This document shows positions 56,882 through 63,460 of a stretch of DNA of 63,460 nucleotides, in pieces. The position numbers were made by a program, and so were the translations under genes. The notes below the pieces were generated by a model. That model did no database searches. It was not told where the DNA came from and worked only from the letters and a program-made list of their open reading frames with translations. How positions within the stretch are numbered: position 1 is the first letter of the stretch; every line of letters begins with the position of its first letter. This DNA is from Methylacidiphilales bacterium (lineage in GTDB: Bacteria; Verrucomicrobiota; Verrucomicrobiia; Methylacidiphilales; UBA1321), in NCBI GenBank assembly GCA_021272315.1, contig JAJSLI010000035.1, forward strand, positions 1-63,460, written 5' to 3'.

Positions 56882-58168
56882 ATGAAATTATTGCTCAAAA
56901 TCGCTGTTTTAATGTGTGTGTTCACGGGCCCGTCCATGTCCTTGCGGGCACAAACAGCGGTTCCGCCTCCGATGCCCGCCTATCAACCGCTTTCCGATGC
57001 GCAGCTTGACCAGTTGCTTGGGCCCATCGCGCTATATCCCGATCCCTTGATCGCCGAAATCCTACCCGCGTCCACCTTCCCGACACAAATCGTGCTGGCC
57101 GACCGTTATGTTACTGGCGGTGGTGACCCCAGCCAATTTGGCCAGCAACCGTGGGACCCCACCGTCCAGGCGATGGCCCGATACCCAACCGTGTTGAAAT
57201 GGATGGATGATAACCTGGGTGAGACGACGGAATTAGGACAGGCCTTTCTCAATCAACAGCCGGCGGTGATGGCTTCAATCCAACGTTTGCGCGCGGAGGC
57301 TTCTAAACTCGGCAACCTGCAATCCACGCCACAGCAACAGGTGACAGATGACGGCGGCGACATTGAAATTGACCCGGCGGACGCGGATGAGATGTATGTG
57401 CCGGATTACCAACCGGACCAGGTTTATTATGACAGTGCGGATGGTACGCCCTTTATTACCTTCGGCATCGGTTTTCCAATCGGCTTGTGGCTCGATAACG
57501 ATTGTGATTGGGGTAACGGCAATATCATCGTCTGGAATAGTGGCAATCCACGCCCGTCCAATTGGTGGCACCAATCTGGAGGTCAAAGAAACACGGGTAA
57601 CACCACCGTCTGGCGCGCCGGCAACCATTCGGCCGCGGCGGTAACGAATCACGTCGACCGAGGCTGGGGTAACAGTGCGCCGACTCCGGCTGCGGCCAGG
57701 GCCGATTCGGCTTTCACGGGGACAGAATCGACTGCGACCAGCCACAATTCGGCTGCGACCAGCCACGATTCAGCCACGACTAGTCACGATTCGACGGCGA
57801 CCAGTCATGATTCGGCTTTTACGGGGACGGAACCGACGCACCAAGCTACGCAGCATGATGAAAGCTCCAGCAGTGTTTCTCATTCCGCAACCGTCCCAGC
57901 TGAACATACTGCACCCATCAGCCGACCGGAAGCCGATGATGCTCTCATTGGCGTCCAGAGTACGCACGATACGCAAACCTACAGCGACCGCGGTCAACAG
58001 AGTATCCACGCGACCACCCAGTCGGCGCCGGCCTCCCATTCAGCACCAGCTGCCAGTCACTCCAGTGGAGGAGGTGGTGGCGGCGGTCATAGCGGCGGTG
58101 GCGGTGGTGGAGGCGGTGGTAGTCATGCCAGTGGCGGTGGTGGAGGCGGCAACAATAAGCCGAAATAG
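56882..58168 (+). CDS. DUF3300 family secreted protein with Ser/His repeats and poly-Gly tail
   Basis: 428 residues. Signal peptide (1-23), then the DUF3300 core (LSDAQLDQLLGPIALYPDPLIAEILPASTFP, QPWDPTVQAMARYPTVLKWM, and PDYQPDQVYYD) to about residue 250. From 280 onward there are tandem heptapeptides (TSHDSAT type), and the last 45 residues are almost all Gly, Ser and His. In many bacteria DUF3300 and DUF2950 are adjacent, as here; the pair's function is unknown but is thought to concern the envelope. Confidence 0.9.
   Translation: MKLLLKIAVLMCVFTGPSMSLRAQTAVPPPMPAYQPLSDAQLDQLLGPIALYPDPLIAEILPASTFPTQIVLADRYVTGGGDPSQFGQQPWDPTVQAMARYPTVLKWMDDNLGETTELGQAFLNQQPAVMASIQRLRAEASKLGNLQSTPQQQVTDDGGDIEIDPADADEMYVPDYQPDQVYYDSADGTPFITFGIGFPIGLWLDNDCDWGNGNIIVWNSGNPRPSNWWHQSGGQRNTGNTTVWRAGNHSAAAVTNHVDRGWGNSAPTPAAARADSAFTGTESTATSHNSAATSHDSATTSHDSTATSHDSAFTGTEPTHQATQHDESSSSVSHSATVPAEHTAPISRPEADDALIGVQSTHDTQTYSDRGQQSIHATTQSAPASHSAPAASHSSGGGGGGGHSGGGGGGGGGSHASGGGGGGNNKPK
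57721..57830 (+). repeat. 21-bp coding tandem repeats
   Basis: Four to five imperfect 21-bp units such as GCGACCAGCCACGATTCAGC, each encoding A-T-S-H-D-S-A. Inside the DUF3300 gene. Likely to vary in number between strains. Confidence 0.7.
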
Positions 58169-58205
58169 ATCAAATTTCAAAAAACCTTTAAACCGAATAA
58201 TTCCC

Positions 58206-59171
58206 ATGCAGATATCGCCACTCATCAAGTCCAACTTATTTTCAAGATTGCGCCGGATGTCGTCTCTGGCGCTCAGTCTGATTCTCCTGACACTCGCCCT
58301 GCCCGTTTACGGATCGACTCCGGACGAGCAGACCTTTGCTTCGCCGCAGGACGCCGTCAATGCGCTCGTGATCGCGGCAAAAAATCATGACACGAATGCC
58401 CTGCATGCGATTTTCGGGCCGACGGGACATGATTTGGTTTCGCCCGATGTTGTCCAAGCCGCTGGGGAATCAAAAAAATTTGTCGAGCGCCTGACGGAAA
58501 AGACGCAGTTGATCAACCATTCGGATTCCAACGTCACACTGGCAATTGGCGCGGACGCCTGGCCGTTTCCCATTCCGCTGGTGAAACAGGACGACAAATG
58601 GTTCTTTGATACCGCCGCGGGTGCGCAGGAAATTCTTGCGCGACGCATCGGTCGGGACGAAATCGGCGCGATCAATGTCTGCAATGCCTATGTGGCCGCG
58701 CAACGTGAATATGCCAGCCAGGATCGTCTGGAGGATGGCGTACTCGCCTACGCCCAGCTCCTGCACAGCACCCCTGGCAAGCACGACGGTCTATATTGGC
58801 CGACGCAACCCGGTGAGGCGTTAAGTCCCCTGGGGCCGCTGATCGCGGAGGCTCATGGGGAAGGGTATCATCACACGGCCAAAATGCTGAACGACGAACA
58901 GGCGCCCTATCACGGTTACTATTTCAAAATCCTGACCGGTCAGGGAAAACACGCGCCGGGCGGAGCGTATGACTACGTCATTAATGGCCGCATGCTTGCC
59001 GGATTTGCCCTCGTCGCCTGGCCGGCCAAATGGGGCAGTACGGGCGTGATGACTTTCATCGTTAATCAGCAGGGCAAAGTCTATCAAAAGAACCTCGGAC
59101 CCTCGACCTTTGACATTGCCAAGGACATCACCACCTATGCGCCTGACGACACGTGGACTCCGGCCCAGTAA
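58206..59171 (+). CDS. DUF2950 family secreted protein
   Basis: 321 residues. A signal peptide follows a basic start (LIKSNLFSRLRRMSSLALSL; cut near residue 36). DUF2950 landmarks: TFASPQDAVNALVIAAKNHD, LWFDTAAGAQEI-like DKWFFDTAAGAQEILARRIGRDE, AYVAAQREYAS, DGLYWPTQPGE.SPLGPL and GYYFKILTGQG. It follows DUF3300 by 37 bp, in the same operon. A real start at ATG 58206 is supported by the signal peptide; upstream in-frame sequence is an Arg-rich shadow. Confidence 0.92.
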   Translation: MQISPLIKSNLFSRLRRMSSLALSLILLTLALPVYGSTPDEQTFASPQDAVNALVIAAKNHDTNALHAIFGPTGHDLVSPDVVQAAGESKKFVERLTEKTQLINHSDSNVTLAIGADAWPFPIPLVKQDDKWFFDTAAGAQEILARRIGRDEIGAINVCNAYVAAQREYASQDRLEDGVLAYAQLLHSTPGKHDGLYWPTQPGEALSPLGPLIAEAHGEGYHHTAKMLNDEQAPYHGYYFKILTGQGKHAPGGAYDYVINGRMLAGFALVAWPAKWGSTGVMTFIVNQQGKVYQKNLGPSTFDIAKDITTYAPDDTWTPAQ

Positions 59172-59199
59172 AGCTTGATCGGGGACGGACACACTGGCT

Positions 59200-59817
59200 T
59201 CACTTCGCGGCGGCGCTGGAATCCGAATCCGTCGCCTCTTCCTCGCCGGGCTTGCGCGTGAACTGCGCCAGTTCGGGTTTCACAATTTCTTCGTAGCAGG
59301 TCGGGCAGATGCCATGCGAGAAAAATGAGCCGGTCGTCTCTGAGATATAGGTCTCGATTTGCTTCCAGTAATTGTCGTCATTACGGATTTTTTTGCAGTA
59401 GGAACAAATCGGCAGCAGCGTTTTTAACTGCTTGATCTCGGTGGTGAACTTGATGATGCGCTCCGCGACCAAAAGCCGGATGGCGATTTCCTGCGGGCGG
59501 ATCGGCTTGACCAGAAAGTCATCGACTCCCTGCGCCGTCGCCTCCGCGTACTTTTCCACGTCGAGCGGCGTCGCGCTGATCAGCACGAAATAGGTGTAGC
59601 CCATCTTGAGCACCGTGCGGATCGCCTGGCACAATTCGATCCCGTCCATCTGCGGCATATGCCAGTCGCTGATCACGACGTTTACCGGATCGTCCTGAAA
59701 AATGCTCAGTGCCTCCATCCCATTGTTGGCAGGCACCACTTGGTGTCCAAGTTGTTCGAGCATCCGGCGTAACAGGGTCTGAGCCACCAATTCGTCATCG
59801 ACCAAAAGTATCTTCAT
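59200..59817 (-). CDS. Response regulator with Cys-rich C-terminal domain
   Basis: 205 residues. Receiver (KILLVDDELVAQTLL, phospho-Asp in VVISDWHMPQMDG, LVKPI) followed by a short domain with LLPICSYCKKIRNDDNYWKQ and FFSHGICPTCYEEIVKPEL. That Cys-rich unit is the small zinc-like domain often seen at the C-terminus of PAS proteins and response regulators. Its function is unknown. The start overlaps the Hpt stop by four bases (ATGA). Confidence 0.9.
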   Translation of the reverse strand: MKILLVDDELVAQTLLRRMLEQLGHQVVPANNGMEALSIFQDDPVNVVISDWHMPQMDGIELCQAIRTVLKMGYTYFVLISATPLDVEKYAEATAQGVDDFLVKPIRPQEIAIRLLVAERIIKFTTEIKQLKTLLPICSYCKKIRNDDNYWKQIETYISETTGSFFSHGICPTCYEEIVKPELAQFTRKPGEEEATDSDSSAAAK

Positions 59818-60164
59818 GATGGCGCTCCCCGCCTCCACTCCTTGAGGCTGGTCTTCAAAAAAACCAGTTCCTTTGCGCCCAGCCGGCCTGCCCGCCGCGC
59901 CAGCGCGTCGTCTCCCTTCTCACTCGCCGTTTCGCCCACCAGGCAAATACGGTACAAGCGCCCCGTTCCCGTCGACGCCGCGCTCCCCTTGAGTTGGTGA
60001 AAAATCTGCCCCGCCTCCACTAGATCCCCTCGGGTCAGCGCCCCTTCCAGTTTGGTAAATCGCATATCGGACTCCGAAAAAAATAACTCGATCAATTCGT
60101 CGACAAATGTTGAGCCGCCCATTTGTTCCATTTCTTCGAGTTGGCGGCGAGTGCTCGATTGCAT
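59814..60164 (-). CDS. Hpt phosphotransfer protein
   Basis: 116 residues, mostly helical, with the phospho-accepting His in FHQLKGSAASTG and an N-terminal TRRQLEEMEQ. A free-standing Hpt domain. It is coupled to the response regulator by a four-base overlap and is transcribed divergently from the hybrid kinase, so it should pass phosphate from that kinase's second receiver to the regulator. Confidence 0.92.
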   Translation of the reverse strand: MQSSTRRQLEEMEQMGGSTFVDELIELFFSESDMRFTKLEGALTRGDLVEAGQIFHQLKGSAASTGTGRLYRICLVGETASEKGDDALARRAGRLGAKELVFLKTSLKEWRRGAPS

Positions 60165-60360
60165 GCTAGTGAGACCCGTTTTCTTTTCATGGGCGCAAAA
60201 ACTTAAGTTATCTCACGCCTTCACCACTGCAACTAGAGAATTTAATCGGCTTTACCTTCGTCGTCTTGTCATGCCTAAGAGTCCCGGTTTCAAGGGGTTC
60301 TTGGCTTAATTTCGTTTTTCTTGGGCTTTTCTTGGTCAAAAATATCGTCTAACTTGTCTG
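60165..60360. other. Divergent promoter region of the phosphorelay
   Basis: 196 bp between the Hpt and hybrid kinase starts, T-rich near 60300-60355. No clear -35/-10 pair, dyad or small gene. Shared control of both transcripts is likely from the layout. Confidence 0.45.
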
Positions 60361-63300
60361 ATGCCGAATGAAAAAGAGGCCGTGACACCATCCCGTCACC
60401 TTCCGTTGACATCGTGGACCAAGCCCGGGTTGGTCACTGCGCTTGTCATCGCTTCGATCATTCTCTTCGCGCTCGTCGCCCAAAGATTTCTCTGGGACTA
60501 CGCCCTCGGCGAAGCCGCTTCCGACAGCCAAGACGCCCTCAACCGCGACGCCTTCCAAGTTCAAGGCCGCCTCCGCGGACGCGCCAACGACATGTTCTTT
60601 CTCAAAAACGTGGCTGAGAGCGAACTTGCCCGCAATCCCCAGGCCACACCCGCATCCAGTTACAACCTGCGCAGCGCCATCATAACCATGATGCTTGCCC
60701 GCAGCCAATTCGACAAAATCTTCCTCCTCGACCTCCAGGGCCGTGAAATCCTTCGCTACAACTGGGTCGGTGGTGACAAACCCATCCGGGAAACTCCCCT
60801 CTCAGAATTTCAAGACAAATCCGACCGTCCCTTCTTCCAGGAAACCGTCAAGGCCGCCGCCGCCGCCGCGGTTTACTCACCCCTGGAACTTACTTTCGAA
60901 CATGGCAAAATCGTTCAACCCTACAAGCCCGTCGTCCGCGTCAGCGGTCAGATCGTCGGTCCCGACGGCAAACCCCGCGCCCTCCTCGTTCTCAACTACC
61001 AGGCCGAGGCGCTCGTCAAGGACCTGCGCCACGACACCAACAAATCCCACCGGAGCTTCATCATCAACCCCGACGGCTTCTGGATTGTCGGCCCCACCCC
61101 CACATCCGAATGGGCCTATATGTTTCCCGAGCGTAAAAACGAAAGCCTTGCCGTCCAAGACCCGGCTTTTTGGAAAAAAGTCACCTCCGTCAAGGAGGGC
61201 TGGTTCGATGAAAACGGCAGCCTCATCGACTTCGAGAACATTGACCCCATCAATGACAACTCCGACTACACCCCCTTGCGCGTCCCCGTCCGTGGCAGTG
61301 AATACCTGCACTGGACGCTTCTGCAAAAAACCCCCAATGCCGCCATCTGGCAAAATGTCCATAGTATTCGCACCGGTATCTGGATTACCTGCGCCACCGC
61401 CATCCTTGTCTTCGCCCCTATCACTTGGATCGGTGTCAGTGGCCGTGAACGCCGTCGTCATGATGAACTCGCAGTCCGCGAAGCCCATGATCTCCTGAAT
61501 AGCGTCAACGACGCCTCCCCTCACGGCCTTGTCGTCCTCGAAGCCATCCGTGACCGGGCCGGAAAGGTCATCGACCTGCGCCTGATCCTTCACAATCGCG
61601 CCGCCAATGATCTCCTCGGCCGGGACCTCTCCCTCGATCTGGCCCGCAACAAAACCACGCTTCAAATCCGCCCCGCCGCCAGCAGCGACGGCAGTTTCGA
61701 ACGCTACGTCCACGTCATTGAAACAGGTGAACCTGCCGTTTTCGAATTGCTCTATCAACATGATAAGGTCGAGCGCTGGCTCTCAGTACGCGGCGCCAAA
61801 TACCTCGACGGTCTTGTCGTTACCTTCGTCGACGTCACTGCCCACAAGCGTGATGAGGAAGAACTCCGGCAGAGCCAGGCCCGCCTCATGCTCGCCGTCG
61901 CCCACGAGCAGGAACTCGCCCGCCAGGCTCAGGCCGCCGAGCGCGCCAAGGGCGAGTTTCTCGCCATCATGAGCCACGAAATCCGTACGCCTATGAACGG
62001 CGTTATCGGCATGACCAGCATCCTTGCCGACACCGGGCTCAACGACATCCAGCGCGACTGTGTTCACACCATTCAGGTCAGCGGCGAGGCCCTCCTCACC
62101 GTCATCAATGACATTCTCGACTTTTCCAAAATCGAGTCGGGCAAGATGGTCCTGGAGCAGCGCTCCTTTAACCTTCGCCAGTGCATTGAGGATGTCATCA
62201 GCCTTTTCGTCGCCCGCATTCGGGAAAAGAAACTTGAGACCATCTATTTCATCGCGCCCGAAGTTCCCGCCAATCTCATCGGCGATGCCGTCCGCCTGCG
62301 CCAGATCCTCACCAACCTGATCGGCAACGCCCTCAAGTTCACCGAGCGTGGCGAAATCGTCCTCAACGTCCGGTGTCAAAGCCGTGATTCTCAGGGCTGC
62401 CAACTGCTTTTCTCCATCGCCGACACCGGTATTGGTATTCCTTCGGAAGCCATCGGCAAACTCTTCCAATCCTTCCAGCAGGTCGATACCTCCACCACTC
62501 GTCGCTACGGCGGCACCGGCCTCGGCCTTGCCATTAGCAAACGTCTTGCCGAACTCATGCACGGCACCATGTGGGTCGAAAGCGAACCCGGCGCCGGCTC
62601 TACCTTCTCTTTCAGTGTCATTATGGAAGCCGCACCGCTCGTCGGTGGCGTCGAGACCGAACCCGGCCGCGCCCTACGCAAGCCGTGCAAGGCACTCATC
62701 GTCGACGACAACGCCGCCAACCGCCGTGTTCTCGACATGCAGTTGCACGCCTGGGGCATTGACTCATCCGCTGTCACCTCCGGCGACGAGACCCTCCGCC
62801 GGCTCGATGGCGAAAAATTTGACGTCGTGCTCATCGATCTCCTGATGCCCGAAATGGATGGAGTCACCCTTGCGCGTGAAATCCGTAAAAAATCAGACGC
62901 CCCTCTCATCCTTCTATCCTCGACCGGTGAAATTGAAACCGGTGAAGTCGCCGGCCTTTTCAAGTTTCAAATCCCCAAGCCCATCCGCCAGTCCATTCTC
63001 TGGGACGCCCTACAAAACGTCACCGGCGGCGCCACGCGCGATGTTCCCCGGCCCGTCGTCAAACGCTTTGACAGCACGTTGGCCGGTCGCAAACCACTGC
63101 GCATCCTTTTGGCGGAGGACAACAGCGTCAACCAGAAGGTCGGCCGCATGATGCTTAACAACCTCGGTTACCAACCCGACGTCGCCGCCAACGGCTACGA
63201 AGTCCTCGACGCCGTCACCACGAAAAACTACGACCTCATTTTCATGGACATCCAGATGCCCGGAATGGACGGTGTTGAAACCGTCCGCCGCCTCCGCGAA

Positions 63301-63460
63301 AAACTAGGCGACCGCAGCCCCCATGTCGTGGCCCTCACCGCCAATGCCCTCGAGGGCGACCGCGAAAAATTCCTCGGCCTCGGTTTCGACGGTTACTTAA
63401 GCAAGCCACTCAGTCCCGAAAGTCTTCAGGAAGCCCTCGTCGGCGTCACCCCCCCCTCCC
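60361..63460 (+). CDS. Hybrid sensor histidine kinase with two receivers (C-terminus outside window)
   Basis: The frame is open from ATG 60361 to the end of the window (over 1030 residues). A cytoplasmic tail and first membrane segment (about 27-43) are followed by a periplasmic dCache-like sensor (about 45-335), a second membrane segment (about 338-362), a PAS domain (about 385-510), HisKA with His539 in MSHEIRTPMNG, HATPase (NLIGNALKFTE, DTGIGIP, GGTGLGLAIS), receiver 1 with Asp826 (VVLIDLLMPEMDG) and receiver 2 with Asp963 (LIFMDIQMPGMDG). It should signal through the Hpt and regulator encoded divergently. The stimulus is unknown. Receiver 2 ends close to the window edge, so little is missing. 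Confidence 0.95.
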   Translation, partial: MPNEKEAVTPSRHLPLTSWTKPGLVTALVIASIILFALVAQRFLWDYALGEAASDSQDALNRDAFQVQGRLRGRANDMFFLKNVAESELARNPQATPASSYNLRSAIITMMLARSQFDKIFLLDLQGREILRYNWVGGDKPIRETPLSEFQDKSDRPFFQETVKAAAAAAVYSPLELTFEHGKIVQPYKPVVRVSGQIVGPDGKPRALLVLNYQAEALVKDLRHDTNKSHRSFIINPDGFWIVGPTPTSEWAYMFPERKNESLAVQDPAFWKKVTSVKEGWFDENGSLIDFENIDPINDNSDYTPLRVPVRGSEYLHWTLLQKTPNAAIWQNVHSIRTGIWITCATAILVFAPITWIGVSGRERRRHDELAVREAHDLLNSVNDASPHGLVVLEAIRDRAGKVIDLRLILHNRAANDLLGRDLSLDLARNKTTLQIRPAASSDGSFERYVHVIETGEPAVFELLYQHDKVERWLSVRGAKYLDGLVVTFVDVTAHKRDEEELRQSQARLMLAVAHEQELARQAQAAERAKGEFLAIMSHEIRTPMNGVIGMTSILADTGLNDIQRDCVHTIQVSGEALLTVINDILDFSKIESGKMVLEQRSFNLRQCIEDVISLFVARIREKKLETIYFIAPEVPANLIGDAVRLRQILTNLIGNALKFTERGEIVLNVRCQSRDSQGCQLLFSIADTGIGIPSEAIGKLFQSFQQVDTSTTRRYGGTGLGLAISKRLAELMHGTMWVESEPGAGSTFSFSVIMEAAPLVGGVETEPGRALRKPCKALIVDDNAANRRVLDMQLHAWGIDSSAVTSGDETLRRLDGEKFDVVLIDLLMPEMDGVTLAREIRKKSDAPLILLSSTGEIETGEVAGLFKFQIPKPIRQSILWDALQNVTGGATRDVPRPVVKRFDSTLAGRKPLRILLAEDNSVNQKVGRMMLNNLGYQPDVAANGYEVLDAVTTKNYDLIFMDIQMPGMDGVETVRRLREKLGDRSPHVVALTANALEGDREKFLGLGFDGYLSKPLSPESLQEALVGVTPPS

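Noticed and set aside
57721-57830. 21-bp repeats as a CRISPR array
   Set aside because: The units are contiguous with no spacers and lie in frame inside a secreted protein gene; the 72-bp repeats at 21560-21930 are also coding. No cas genes are present.
1-63460. tRNA, rRNA or prophage genes
   Set aside because: I found no T-loop-like sequence outside coding regions, no rRNA conserved segments, and no integrase, portal or terminase proteins.

Overview
The window is 63.5 kb of GC-rich bacterial chromosome from a Gram-negative organism: there are signal peptides, lipoproteins, a BamE-like lipoprotein and TolQR/ExbBD proteins. The gene mix suggests Verrucomicrobiota or a close PVC relative. It includes a PadR/HAAS pair, GYF-TPR and Pro-rich envelope proteins, GH16 and acetyl-xylan esterases, a CrtYcd-type lycopene cyclase, many small DUF membrane proteins and extragenic palindromes. 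That assignment is inferred; no rRNA, tRNA, CRISPR or prophage is present.

Layout. (1) 0-13 kb: end of a radical SAM gene, a MEMO1-type protein coupled to a GH16 glucanase, an NtrC-type regulator, a TMTC-like membrane/TPR protein, a lone Flp pilin, PEBP-like and lipase-maturation-factor genes, and ogt. (2) 12.6-19.6 kb: PadR plus a glycine-repeat HAAS protein, a SYLF protein, dihydrouridine synthase, an HI0933-family flavoprotein, an SGNH lipoprotein, pdxH and a YkgJ cluster protein. (3) 19.8-31.5 kb: a giant GYF/Pro-rich/TPR protein, a small accessory patch (DUF2442 with a DUF4160 remnant, TetR/SDR, a dead RAYT between inverted REPs, an HNH/DUF4262 pair), then a TPR-ExbB-ExbD-ExbD operon. 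(4) 31.5-40 kb: envelope, sugar and carotenoid enzymes and queD. (5) 40-44 kb: a five-gene CheA-like/CheY/DUF4388/CheX operon without receptors or CheW. (6) 44.6-47.2 kb: an MBOAT/SGNH polymer O-acetylation pair. (7) 47.4-59.2 kb: an island of small stress-type envelope genes (DUF1328 twice, SYLF, YXWGXW, DUF3309, DUF3300, DUF2950, BamE-like, DUF3185-like) with two NarL-type receivers, gcvT/gcvH and an IS1595-family element. (8) 59.2-63.5 kb: a divergent phosphorelay (Cys-rich response regulator and Hpt on the minus strand; a hybrid kinase on the plus strand that runs off the window).

The most striking pattern is an 18-bp dyad, consensus ATGGGGTGNNNACCCCAT. Six copies lie within about 9 kb, each 34-63 bp before the start codon of a small envelope or stress gene. 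The one copy that seems misplaced (51751) is explained by the IS1595 element. Removing the element and one copy of its 8-bp target duplication puts that dyad 47 bp before a small secreted-protein gene. The dyads therefore look like the control element of a coherent regulon. A NarL-family regulator and a receiver-only paralogue lie inside the island and are candidates for controlling it.

Start codons were chosen from signal-peptide position, domain boundaries, ribosome binding sites and four-base ATGA overlaps. Several remain uncertain, as noted in the entries.
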